From JBBROS01 sp965260935 (GTDB taxonomy: Bacteria > Pseudomonadota > Alphaproteobacteria > Acetobacterales > Acetobacteraceae), in NCBI GenBank assembly GCA_965260935.1, contig OZ253374.1:2108001-2172000 (forward strand): a DNA stretch of 64,000 nt, given 5' to 3'. Each line of letters opens with the position of its first letter. Position 1 is the stretch's first letter. A program made the translations under genes and the position numbers. The notes below the pieces were generated by a model, which made no database searches, was not told the DNA's origin, and worked only from the letters and a program-made list of their open reading frames with translations. Below are positions 1 to 8,346 of this stretch, piece by piece.

Positions 1-990
1 GATCAGCGCCAGTTCGTTCAGGGGCGTCAGGTCGTCGCGCTCGGGCGGGCGCAGGATGGTGAAGTGCACCAGGTCCACCGCAGGGTCCGCCTTCAGCAGC
101 CGCCGCCAGGTCCGCTCGCCCTGGTGAGGCTGGCCGGAGACGAGCAGCACCCGCAGCCGGTCCCGCACGCCGTTGATCGTCACCACCGCCCGGTTGTTGA
201 CCGGCGACACCTCGCCCGGCAGCGCATCCGCCTGCAGCTCGACGATCGTCGGCCCGGCGCGCGTGATCGGCACCTCGACCGTTGTTTCCTGGCCGATCGC
301 CACCGGGCGCGTTTCAGGCGGCTCGCCGTCGCGCCGGATGGTCAGCCGGGCCGGGCCGGCGGGGCGGGCGACGCCGAGATCGTCGACGGCCAGCTTCAAG
401 GGGACACTATGGCCGACGATGCCGAACGAGGGCGCCTCGATGATGCGCAGCCGCCGGTCCGTCTCCTCTCCAGCGGCAGGGATCAGCACCTGCAGCGGGC
501 CATCGAGCGCCGGGTTCGGCTTGTCGTGCACCTGCCCGTCGGTCACTGCGACCACCGCCGACAGGCGGGACCTTGGGATGTCCGCCAGGGCACGGTCAAT
601 GGCGGCGAAAAGTTGCGTGCCGTCATGCCCCGCTTCCGGCACGTCGATGGTACGAAGCTCGAGGCCGGGCAGGCGCGCGGCCTCGGCCTGGATCTGCTTG
701 CGCGCCGCCTCCGCCCGGGCGGCACGGTCGTTGACCCGCATGGACGCGCTTTGATCAATCGCAAGCAGGGCGATGTCGCGCTGGGTGTCCCGGGTCTCGC
801 GCACGAGCCGGGGGCCGGCGAGCCAGCCGATCAGTACGGCGAACGCGAGCGCCCGCCACACCGTGCCCGACGCGCGGCGGAACAAACCCGGCAGCAAGGC
901 CAGGACGCAGACCGCCGCCAGCGCCGCCAGCACCCACCAGGGCACCAGCGGATCGAACCGCAGCGCCGCATAGGCTTGTTCCAGGTTCAT
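1..990 (-). CDS. VWA-type membrane protein of MoxR/DUF58 operon (partial, 3' end outside window)
   Basis: Open reading frame from an ATG at 990 that runs off the window start, so about 330 residues are visible and the C-terminus is missing. The N-terminus holds two hydrophobic segments (about residues 17-37 and 46-62), followed by a von Willebrand A-like fold: IDQSASM carries the DxSxS metal-site pattern and VTDG lies downstream. It starts 10 bp after the stop of the DUF4159 gene and is the last visible gene of the MoxR-DUF58-DUF4159 operon. By family analogy these Bat-like proteins form a membrane-bound complex handled by the MoxR ATPase. The exact role is unknown, and a C-terminal glutamine-amidotransferase-like part, common in relatives, would lie outside the window. 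Confidence 0.75.
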   Translation of the reverse strand, partial: MNLEQAYAALRFDPLVPWWVLAALAAVCVLALLPGLFRRASGTVWRALAFAVLIGWLAGPRLVRETRDTQRDIALLAIDQSASMRVNDRAARAEAARKQIQAEAARLPGLELRTIDVPEAGHDGTQLFAAIDRALADIPRSRLSAVVAVTDGQVHDKPNPALDGPLQVLIPAAGEETDRRLRIIEAPSFGIVGHSVPLKLAVDDLGVARPAGPARLTIRRDGEPPETRPVAIGQETTVEVPITRAGPTIVELQADALPGEVSPVNNRAVVTINGVRDRLRVLLVSGQPHQGERTWRRLLKADPAVDLVHFTILRPPERDDLTPLNELALI

Positions 991-1000
991 CGCGCGCGCC

Positions 1001-3667
1001 TCATTGCCCGAGCCGTTCCAGGATGGCGGGCACGTGCACCTGGTCGCCTTTGTAGTTGCCGGTCAGCGCATACATCACGAGATTGACTCCGAACCGGTAA
1101 GCCAGGGTCCGCTGCCGCGCGCCGCCCGGAATGGCGCTGTAAGGGTTGCGCCCGGATGCATCGACCGCCCATCCGGCCGCCCAATCGTTGCCGCCGATGA
1201 TGACCGGGCTGACGCTGTCGTTGCTCCGGTCCTGGTCGCGTTGCACCCAAACCGTGCCGCCGGTGAACCGCCCCGGAAAATCCTGCAGCAGGTAGAAGCT
1301 GCGCGCCAGGACATGATCGCCGTTCAATGGCGCGAGGGGCGGGATCAGCAAGCCTTCCGTCGCCCGGCGCAACGCGGCATCCGTGCCGGGCGCGAAGCCC
1401 TCGCCGCTGCCGCTGCCGCGGGTGTCGATCAGGATGATGCCGCCGTGGCTGGTGTAATCGTTCAGCGCGGCGACCGCCTTGGCATCGGGCGACGCGTCCG
1501 CGGTGATCGGCCAATAGAGCAGCGGATAGAACGACAGGTCGTCCTGCCCCGGCACGACCGCGGCTGGCTCGGCCAGCACCGCCGCCGTCCGGCGGTTGAC
1601 GTACGTGCTCAACCCGGCCAGCCCCGCCTTGGAAATCCCGTCCACGGCCGCGTCGTTGGTCATGATGTAGCCGAGATGGGTTTCCAGCGCGGGCTCGTCC
1701 GCGGGCGGCACCTGCGCCTGCGCCGGCAGGGCCGCGAGCGCCAGCAACACCGCCGCCGTCGCAGGGCGGAGCAGGCCGCGGATCCACAACGACAGCAGCA
1801 GATCGACGGCCAGCAAGGCCAGGGCCGCGGCGATCAGCCCGGGTCCCAACGCCCGCTCCCGCGCCGTTCCGGTCAAAGGCGCGACCGCGGCGCCTGGGAC
1901 GGGCGCCGCCGCCGCGAGCCGGGGCAACGCGGCGCCCAGGTTCAAGGCCCGCCGCCCGCTTTCCGGCCCGTAAAGTCCCGGCGGGTGCTTCGGCGACACG
2001 GCCGGCTTCGCCAGGTCCGCCGCGGTGACGCCGGTGGCGGCGGGCGGGGGCGGAACAGGCTGGCCGAACCCGTCCATCGCCTCGAACGGCGCCAGCACGG
2101 TGTCGGACGGCACCCCCGCGACGCCCGCCGACAGATCGACCAGCCGCCGCAGCATGTCCACGAACAGCCCCGACAGCGGCAGGTTGGACCAGTCGGCATT
2201 GGCGGTCACGTTGAACAGCACGACCCGTCCGGCCCCATATGCCTCCGCAGTGACCAGCGGCGTGCCGTCGGTCAAGCTGGCCCAGGTCCGCCCCGGCAAT
2301 TCGGCGGACGGCTCGGCCAGCACCTGCCGGTTCACCGTGACTTCATCGGGCGCCGGCAACCCGGAAAACGGCGAGCTGGGCTCGAACCGCGCCAGGTGCG
2401 CCGGCTGGCTCCACGACAAAGCGCCCCCGAGCCGCCGGTCGCCGGCCAGCAGCTTGGTCGGCAGCAGCGGATCGTCCGCCTCCGGCCCGGCGCTGGCGGC
2501 CGCCATCCGCGGGCCTGCGAAGCGAAGCAGCAAGCCGCCCTTGCGCACCCACTGCTCCAGCCTGCCCGCGTCGGCGCCCTCCAACGGCACGTCGGCGAGC
2601 ACGATAACGGAGACCGGGCGGGACAGCAGCGTTTCCAGGCTGCCCTCGCGCAGCTCGGCCGTCGGCGTCAAGGCGCGGCGGACATAGAACAACTGGCCGA
2701 TCAGCGGGGTCTCCGCCCCTTCGTTCAGCGCCACCAGGCCAACCGGCCGACGCCGCCACCGCTCGTCGAGCAGCACCGTGTGGGCGGCCGAGGGCGGTCC
2801 TTCGAGCACGAGCCGGCTCAAGGTGTTGCGCAACTCCGGCGGCAGCGGGATCGCCGCCGTAGCATCGCTCGCGCCCGCGGGGACGGTTGTCTCGACCCGG
2901 GCCAGGGTGCGGCCGTCGCCTGTCTGCGCGAGCACCGCGACCGGCGTCGCGGCCGGCTGGGGCAGGATGGAGATCTTCGCCACCAACTGCTCGGCTTCCG
3001 AGAGCGGCGGGCGGGCGACCTGCGCCGTCACCGGGTCCGGCCGCAGCTCGGTCACGGGGCCTGATCTCGCCAATGCCGCGCCGAAGGCCGGATCGGCTTC
3101 GGTTGCAACTCCGTCGGCGACATAGGTTACGGCGCCGGCCGATACCCCCCGCAGCGCCTCGCCTGCCGCCGCCCGGTCCGGCGGCCACGCTTTCGGGCGC
3201 AGCGCCGCGAGCCGCGCATGCAACTCGGATGCCGGCAGCACGGGACTCAAGGCGGGCGGCTGGCCGGTCTCGCTCCGGGCAGTCGTCAGCAGCCGGGTAG
3301 GGCGGCCATCCCGTTCGGCCCGGTCCAGCACGCCCTGCGCGGCCTCGATCCGGTTCGCCCAGCCGGGCGCGGCGGCCCAGCCGTCGTCCACCACCAGCAA
3401 CAGCGGCCCGGACCCGGGCAGCCGACCGCTCGCGTCGAGCACCGGCCCGGCCAGGCCGACGATAATCAGCCCCGCCGCCAGCATCCTGAGCGCCAGCAGC
3501 CAGGGCGGCGTCCGGGCTGCGGTCCGCTCCGGGTTGCGCAACCCTTCCAGCAGCCGGATCGCCGGGAACCGCTGCGTTTTCGGGGCAGGGGGCGTGACCC
3601 GGATCAGCCACCACAGCAGCGGCAGCGCCGGGAGCGCCAGCAGCAGCCAGGGCGCGGCGAAGATCAC
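1001..3667 (-). CDS. DUF4159 domain protein with BatA-like N-terminus
   Basis: About 888 residues. The N-terminus (FAAPWLLLALPALPLLWW) is a hydrophobic BatA-type segment, a second membrane stretch lies near residue 55-80, and a third (about residues 635-670) precedes the C-terminal DUF4159 region that begins around THLGYIMTNDAAVDG and runs to the end. The middle part resembles the VWA/aerotolerance-type extracytoplasmic region. I chose the GTG at 3667, whose GTGA overlaps the stop of the DUF58 gene; an open upstream extension to 3745 would overlap DUF58 by 82 bases and looks spurious. It acts with the neighbouring DUF58, MoxR and VWA genes, probably in the cell envelope; function is inferred from context only. 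Confidence 0.85.
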   Translation of the reverse strand: MIFAAPWLLLALPALPLLWWLIRVTPPAPKTQRFPAIRLLEGLRNPERTAARTPPWLLALRMLAAGLIIVGLAGPVLDASGRLPGSGPLLLVVDDGWAAAPGWANRIEAAQGVLDRAERDGRPTRLLTTARSETGQPPALSPVLPASELHARLAALRPKAWPPDRAAAGEALRGVSAGAVTYVADGVATEADPAFGAALARSGPVTELRPDPVTAQVARPPLSEAEQLVAKISILPQPAATPVAVLAQTGDGRTLARVETTVPAGASDATAAIPLPPELRNTLSRLVLEGPPSAAHTVLLDERWRRRPVGLVALNEGAETPLIGQLFYVRRALTPTAELREGSLETLLSRPVSVIVLADVPLEGADAGRLEQWVRKGGLLLRFAGPRMAAASAGPEADDPLLPTKLLAGDRRLGGALSWSQPAHLARFEPSSPFSGLPAPDEVTVNRQVLAEPSAELPGRTWASLTDGTPLVTAEAYGAGRVVLFNVTANADWSNLPLSGLFVDMLRRLVDLSAGVAGVPSDTVLAPFEAMDGFGQPVPPPPAATGVTAADLAKPAVSPKHPPGLYGPESGRRALNLGAALPRLAAAAPVPGAAVAPLTGTARERALGPGLIAAALALLAVDLLLSLWIRGLLRPATAAVLLALAALPAQAQVPPADEPALETHLGYIMTNDAAVDGISKAGLAGLSTYVNRRTAAVLAEPAAVVPGQDDLSFYPLLYWPITADASPDAKAVAALNDYTSHGGIILIDTRGSGSGEGFAPGTDAALRRATEGLLIPPLAPLNGDHVLARSFYLLQDFPGRFTGGTVWVQRDQDRSNDSVSPVIIGGNDWAAGWAVDASGRNPYSAIPGGARQRTLAYRFGVNLVMYALTGNYKGDQVHVPAILERLGQ

Positions 3668-4527
3668 GGCCCGGACAACGCGACGTAAAGGTTGAGCAAA
3701 GCCTGCTCCGGCGCGTGGTCCGTCCGGTGCGTGGCGAACCCCCACCCAGCCGCGGCGCTGAGCGCCCCGAGCCCCTGAAGCTGCGCGGCCAGCGCCTCGA
3801 CGTAGGCGTCGCGGACGCCCTCGACGCGCGGGACCACCTGGTCGCGCTCGGCCTCGGTTCCCTGGAACCGCACGCGGCCGGAGTAGGGCAGGAGGGCTTC
3901 GGCCGGGTCGAGCACCTGGAGCAGGTGGCCGTGGACCGGCACGCTGGCAAGAGCGCCGACGCTGGCGCGGATCGTCTCAAGCGGCGAAAGGAAATCGCCG
4001 ATCAGCACGAGCCGGGCATGGCGCGGCAGCGGCGCGTCGGGCGGCAGGCCGCCGGTGTCGGGCAGGTCCGGCAACGCCTCGGCCAGCGCTTCGAGCGCGG
4101 CGCGCCCGCCCCGGAGCCGCGGCGGGCCGCCCAGCAGCCGCACCCGCTCGCCGCCGCGCAGCAGCAGGGCCGCGAGCGCCAGCAGCAGCAGTTCCGCTCG
4201 CTCCTGCTTGCGCGGCACCGCGGCGCCGGACCGCCAATCCATGCTCGGCGACGCGTCGCGCCACAAGTAGACGGTCTGCGCCGCTTCCCACTCCGTTTCG
4301 CGGATGTAGGCCCGGTCGGTCTTGCCGCTCGCCCGCCAATCGATCCGGCTCGGCGCGTCCCCTGTCAAGAACGGGCGGTATTGCCAGAAGCTATCCCCCT
4401 GGCCGACACGGCGGCGGCCGTGCACGCCTTGCGCCACGGTTGCCGCCACGCGCTGGGCCGCGACGAGCAAGGGCGGCAGGCGCGACCCGAGGGCCTCGGC
4501 GCGCCGGGCTGTGCGCGCCGGGGTCAG
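3664..4527 (-). CDS. DUF58 domain-containing protein
   Basis: About 287 residues. The family hallmark is near residue 80: DAPSRIDWRASGKTD followed by YIRETEWEA, then a VWA-like part with LWRDASPSMDW (DxSxS) and LVLIGDFLSP. DUF58 proteins accompany MoxR AAA+ ATPases. The start is unusual: the conserved N-terminus (LTPARTARRAEALGSRL) begins at a CTG at 4527 that overlaps the MoxR stop as CTGA, and no ATG, GTG or TTG sits at a suitable place. An ATG at 4692 in frame would overlap MoxR by 169 bases and is unlikely. The product identity is firm; the start is not. Confidence 0.82.
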   Translation of the reverse strand: MTPARTARRAEALGSRLPPLLVAAQRVAATVAQGVHGRRRVGQGDSFWQYRPFLTGDAPSRIDWRASGKTDRAYIRETEWEAAQTVYLWRDASPSMDWRSGAAVPRKQERAELLLLALAALLLRGGERVRLLGGPPRLRGGRAALEALAEALPDLPDTGGLPPDAPLPRHARLVLIGDFLSPLETIRASVGALASVPVHGHLLQVLDPAEALLPYSGRVRFQGTEAERDQVVPRVEGVRDAYVEALAAQLQGLGALSAAAGWGFATHRTDHAPEQALLNLYVALSGP

Positions 4528-5525
4528 ACGAGTTGGCCGACGAGGGTGTCGATCAGGTCGGGCAGCGCGACGCCCTCGGCCCGGGCGGAGAAGTTCAGCG
4601 CCATGCGGTGCCGCAGCACCGGTTGCGCCAGGGCCGCGACATCGTCGAAGCTGGGTGCGAGCCGCCCGTCCAGCACCGCCCTTGCCCGGCACGCCAGCAT
4701 CAGCGCCTGCGCCGCCCGCGGCCCCGGCCCCCAGGCCACATGCCGCTTAACCGTATCGGCCCCGGCCGTTTCCGGACGCCCGCCGCGCACGAGCGCCAGG
4801 ATCGCGTCCACCACGCTTTCGCCGACCGGCACCCGCCGGATCAACTGCTGCGCCTCGATGAGGTCGTTCTCGCCCAGCACGGCCTGCGCCCTCGCGCGCG
4901 TCGCCCCCGTCGTTTCCAGCAGCATGGTCCGCTCGGCCGCGAGGTCGGGATAGCCCACGTCGATCTGCAGCAGGAAGCGGTCGAGCTGCGCTTCCGGCAG
5001 CGGGTACGTCCCTTCCTGCTCGATCGGGTTCTGCGTTGCCAGAACGTGGAACGGCTTCGGCAGCGGATGGTCGGCCCCGCTGACCGCGACCCGCCCCTCC
5101 TGCATCGCCTGCAGCAGCGCCGACTGCGTGCGCGGCGAGGCGCGGTTGATCTCGTCGGCCATCAGCAACTGGCAGAACACCGGGCCGGGGATGAAGCGGA
5201 AACTCCGCCGCCCGGCCTCGTCCTCGTCCAGCACCTCGCTGCCGGTGATGTCCGCCGGCATCAGGTCCGGCGTGAACTGCACCCGCTTCGGCGCCAGGCC
5301 CAGCACCGTGCCGAGCGTGTCCACCAGCAGCGTCTTGCCCAGGCCCGGCACGCCCACGAGCAAGGCGTGGCCGCCGGACAGCAAGGTCACGAGCACCTGC
5401 TCCACCACCTGCTCCTGGCCGAAGATCACGCGTCCGATCTCGGCCCGGGCGGCGGCCGCGCGCTGCCCAAGCGCCTCGACGGCATCGAGCAGGGCGGTGG
5501 GGTCGTTCATTGTTTGATCGCTCAT
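4524..5525 (-). CDS. MoxR family AAA+ ATPase
   Basis: 333 residues, full length for the family. Walker A is GVPGLGKT near residue 57, Walker B is LLMADEINR near 120, sensor 1 is VLATQNPIEQEGTYPLPEAQ, and the C-terminal lid domain follows. MoxR ATPases are chaperone-like and are thought to assist assembly or metal loading of VWA-domain proteins, which fits the DUF58, DUF4159 and VWA genes directly downstream. A second ATG five codons in (MNDPTALL) is an alternative start. It is the first gene of the minus-strand operon and diverges from the DUF1285 gene across about 140 bp that must hold both promoters. Confidence 0.93.
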   Translation of the reverse strand: MSDQTMNDPTALLDAVEALGQRAAAARAEIGRVIFGQEQVVEQVLVTLLSGGHALLVGVPGLGKTLLVDTLGTVLGLAPKRVQFTPDLMPADITGSEVLDEDEAGRRSFRFIPGPVFCQLLMADEINRASPRTQSALLQAMQEGRVAVSGADHPLPKPFHVLATQNPIEQEGTYPLPEAQLDRFLLQIDVGYPDLAAERTMLLETTGATRARAQAVLGENDLIEAQQLIRRVPVGESVVDAILALVRGGRPETAGADTVKRHVAWGPGPRAAQALMLACRARAVLDGRLAPSFDDVAALAQPVLRHRMALNFSARAEGVALPDLIDTLVGQLV

Positions 5526-5664
5526 CGTTTGATCCTGGGCGCCATTAAAGTCCCTCGTTCTGGGATGTCATGCGGGCGAAGTATGACAGGTCTTTCATCT
5601 ATGGGGGGATGTTACCTATATCGCGGGGCAGGACGGAAGCACGGCCGAACCTGGAGTTGTTCTC

Positions 5665-6300
5665 GTGAACGATGGCATGTATGGGCAGGAGACCGCTATC
5701 ACGAACGCTCGTGCGCCCCTTGAGGCGCCGATTCCGCCGCCGCGACCGGATGCAGCGCATGCTGCCCGCCGCCCGCCGCGGGAGTGCGGCGACTTCCCGT
5801 TCCTGATCAAGCGCGACGGAACATGGCTCTACCGCGGCAGCCCGATCGGCCGCCGCGAGCTGGTTTGCCTGTTCAGCAGCGTCCTCAAGCGCGAACGCGA
5901 CGGCTCCTATTGGCTGGAAACGCTGGCCGAGCGTGGCCGTATCCAAGTCGAGGACGTGCCGTGGATGGCGGTGGAGCTGGATTGGTCCGGCGACGGGCGG
6001 GCGCAAGTGTTGTCGTTCCGCACCAACGTGGACCAGGTGGTCGCCGCCGGGCCGGAGCACCCGATCCGGGTGCGGACGGATTGCTCGACGCTGGAGCCAA
6101 CCCCTTATATCCGCATCCGCGGCGGCGAGGACGGCGTTCCTCCGCTTGAAGCGCGCATCTGCCGCGCCGTTTATTACGAACTCGTTGCCCTTGCGGTGCC
6201 CGGCACAGTTTGCGGCCGTCCGATGCTCGGGGTTTGGAGCCAGCGCAAGTTCTTCCCGCTCGGCGACTTGCCCAACTGCGCCGACGTGTCCGAGGCGTAA
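5665..6300 (+). CDS. DUF1285 domain-containing protein
   Basis: 211 residues with a proline-rich N-terminal 35 residues, then the DUF1285 core: CGDFPFLIKRDGTWLYRGSP, the LVCLFSSVLKRERDGSYWLET segment, and an IQVEDVPWMAVELDW stretch. Family members are small soluble proteins found in many Alpha- and Gammaproteobacteria, without an established biochemical role. The stop is followed four bases later by the TTG of the CoA-diphosphatase gene, so the two are very likely co-transcribed. The start was taken at the ATG giving MNDGMYG; a second ATG three codons on is possible. Confidence 0.85.
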   Translation: MNDGMYGQETAITNARAPLEAPIPPPRPDAAHAARRPPRECGDFPFLIKRDGTWLYRGSPIGRRELVCLFSSVLKRERDGSYWLETLAERGRIQVEDVPWMAVELDWSGDGRAQVLSFRTNVDQVVAAGPEHPIRVRTDCSTLEPTPYIRIRGGEDGVPPLEARICRAVYYELVALAVPGTVCGRPMLGVWSQRKFFPLGDLPNCADVSEA

Positions 6301-6304
6301 CCGG

Positions 6305-6919
6305 TTGGAGCTTTCCGCGCTTCGCGAACGCCTATCAGGAGACACCGCACCGCCCGAAGCGATCGCTGCCCGCCCAGCTTCGGACGACGCGATTGACCTT
6401 ATCGACGGCCCGCTTCGGGCCGCCGCGGTCCTGGTTCCGGTGGTTCACGGAGCCTCGCCGGGCGTCGTGCTGACCCTCCGGACGGCTTCTTTGCGCACCC
6501 ACGGCGGTCAAGTCGCGTTTCCTGGCGGGCGCATCGAGCCTGACGACCCTTCGCCCGAGGTGGCCGCCTTGCGCGAGGCGAACGAGGAGATCGGGCTTCA
6601 AACCGACCAGGCCGAGCTTGCCGGCCGCCTGCCGAACTACGTGACCGGCACCGGGTTCCACATCACGCCCGTGCTCGCCTTGCTTCCTGAGGGCCTGGCG
6701 TTCAAGCCCAATCCCGGCGAGGTCGCCGCCGTGTTCATGCTGCCGCTATCGGTGTTGCTGGATCCGGACGCGCCCGAGCAGCGCACCCGCTTCTTCCGCG
6801 GGCGGGAGCGCACGTTCTGGGTTTGGCCGCACGAGCGTTATTACATCTGGGGCGCCACGGCGGCGATCCTGGTGCAGTTGGCTGAGCGGCTCCGTGCCCA
6901 GGCCGGCGTGCGGGGATAA
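6305..6919 (+). CDS. CoA diphosphatase, NUDIX family
   Basis: 204 residues. The Nudix box reads GGRIEPDD...REANEEIGL (residues about 76-98), and the upstream motif LRTHGGQVAFPGG is typical of the CoA-pyrophosphatase (NudL-like) subfamily, which hydrolyses CoA to phosphopantetheine and 3',5'-ADP. I chose the TTG at 6305, which has a GAGG nine bases upstream inside the end of the DUF1285 gene and gives the usual family length. The frame stays open further upstream, but that part overlaps DUF1285 entirely. It is followed by DUF6111 and the CCA enzyme in the same direction with little spacing. Confidence 0.88.
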   Translation: MELSALRERLSGDTAPPEAIAARPASDDAIDLIDGPLRAAAVLVPVVHGASPGVVLTLRTASLRTHGGQVAFPGGRIEPDDPSPEVAALREANEEIGLQTDQAELAGRLPNYVTGTGFHITPVLALLPEGLAFKPNPGEVAAVFMLPLSVLLDPDAPEQRTRFFRGRERTFWVWPHERYYIWGATAAILVQLAERLRAQAGVRG

Positions 6920-6926
6920 GGCCGGG

Positions 6927-7169
6927 ATGCTGCGCGCCGCCGAGTTCACCGCATTCCTCGCCCCCTTGCTCGCCTTTGTCATGTGGCGGATCGCCGTCGC
7001 CCGCGGCCTGGACGGGCCACCGCCCCGGCAACTCATCGCCCTGTTTGCCGCCCTCCTGCTCCTGGGCGTGGCGCTCGCATGGTATGCCGTCGACGACGCC
7101 TTGCCGCCGGGCCATTACGTTCCGGCCCGCTTGCAAGGCGGCACGCTGATCCCAGGCCATTCCGAGTGA
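6927..7169 (+). CDS. DUF6111 family small membrane protein
   Basis: 80 residues with two predicted membrane helices (about residues 5-25 and 35-55) and a conserved tail DDALPPGHYVPARLQGG. The arrangement NUDIX hydrolase / DUF6111 / CCA-adding enzyme recurs in Rhodospirillales as far as I recall. Its stop overlaps the GTG start of the CCA gene (GTGA), so the two are translationally coupled. No function is known. The start is the ATG giving MLRAAEFTAF; an in-frame ATG at 6894 would overlap the preceding gene. Confidence 0.8.
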   Translation: MLRAAEFTAFLAPLLAFVMWRIAVARGLDGPPPRQLIALFAALLLLGVALAWYAVDDALPPGHYVPARLQGGTLIPGHSE

Positions 7170-8332
7170 TCGAATTCCGCATCGAGCCTCCAGGCTTCCT
7201 GCAGGACGCGGCGTTGCAGGCGGTCCTCCGCGCCTTGCCAGCCGCGCGGCTCGTCGGCGGCGCGGTGCGCGACGCCGTTGCCGGCCGCCCAGTCGCGGAT
7301 GTTGACCTCGCAACCCCCGACACGCCGGACAAGGTTGTTCAGTTCCTCGACACCGCCGGCCTCAAGCACGCCCCGACTGGTCTGCAACACGGCACAGTCA
7401 CCGCCATCAGCGGCGGCCGGGGCTTCGAGGTCACGACCCTGCGCCGCGACGAAACCACGGACGGACGCCATGCCAGCGTCGCCTGGACCGAGGACTGGGT
7501 CCAGGACGCTGCCCGGCGGGACTTCACCTTTAACGCCATGTCGATGCGCCCGGACGGGTTGGTGTTCGACTATTTCAACGGGGCAGCCGATCTGCGGGCC
7601 GGACGCGTGCGCTTCGTCGGCGACCCGGCCGCGCGGATTGGCGAGGACTACCTGCGCGTGCTGCGCTTCTTCCGCTTTTATGGGCGCTATGCCGCAGGGC
7701 CGGTCGACCCGGCGACCGCCGAGGCGTTGCGGCACGGCGCCGCCCAACTCGGACGCCTTTCCGCCGAACGTGTCTGGAGCGAGCTGAAACGCATCCTCGT
7801 GACGCCGAACCCGGTCCTGGCATTCAGATTGATGCGAGATCTCGGCGTCCTCGCCGCCGCCCTTCCCGGCGCGCTGGACCTGCCCGGGTTCGAACGGCTG
7901 ATCGAGGCCGGCGCGCCGCCCGACCCGATGCTGCGCCTCGCGGCCTTGCGCCCGGACGCGCCGGCCATCGAACGCCTGAAGATGTCCAAGGCCGAGGCCA
8001 GCCAGATGCAAGCCCTTGCCGGCGCGCCGCCCGACCCGGATTGGGACGACGACGCCCTGCGCCGGGCGCTGGCCGAGACGCCGGCCGACGTGCTGGAAGG
8101 CCGGAGCTGGCTCGCGGACGGCGCCGGGGCCGCCCGGCTGCGCGAGCGCCTGCACGCGGCGGAGCGCCCGGCTTTTCCGCTGCATGGCCGCGACGTCGTC
8201 CGCCTCGGTATCGCCGCCGGCCCGCGCGTCGGCGTCCTGTTGCAAGGCGTGCGCGACTGGTGGATGCGGGGCGGCTGCCGGGCCACTGCCGACGAATGCC
8301 GCGCCGAACTGGCGAGGCTGGCCCGGGACTGA
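7166..8332 (+). CDS. cca: CCA tRNA nucleotidyltransferase / poly(A) polymerase-type enzyme
   Basis: 388 residues. The nucleotidyltransferase head is clear: LVGGAVRDAVAGRPVADVDLAT near residue 28 (GG and DxD motifs), then RRDFTFNAM near residue 117 and GEDYLRVLRFFRFYGRY in the tRNA-binding neck. It adds or repairs the CCA 3' end of tRNAs in the cytoplasm. The start is a GTG overlapping the DUF6111 stop. The C-terminal domain shows no HD motif that I can recognise, as in many alphaproteobacterial members. A separate poly(A) polymerase role cannot be excluded from sequence, but context and length favour CCA addition. Confidence 0.9.
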   Translation: MIEFRIEPPGFLQDAALQAVLRALPAARLVGGAVRDAVAGRPVADVDLATPDTPDKVVQFLDTAGLKHAPTGLQHGTVTAISGGRGFEVTTLRRDETTDGRHASVAWTEDWVQDAARRDFTFNAMSMRPDGLVFDYFNGAADLRAGRVRFVGDPAARIGEDYLRVLRFFRFYGRYAAGPVDPATAEALRHGAAQLGRLSAERVWSELKRILVTPNPVLAFRLMRDLGVLAAALPGALDLPGFERLIEAGAPPDPMLRLAALRPDAPAIERLKMSKAEASQMQALAGAPPDPDWDDDALRRALAETPADVLEGRSWLADGAGAARLRERLHAAERPAFPLHGRDVVRLGIAAGPRVGVLLQGVRDWWMRGGCRATADECRAELARLARD

Positions 8333-8346
8333 TACCACCATCGGCC

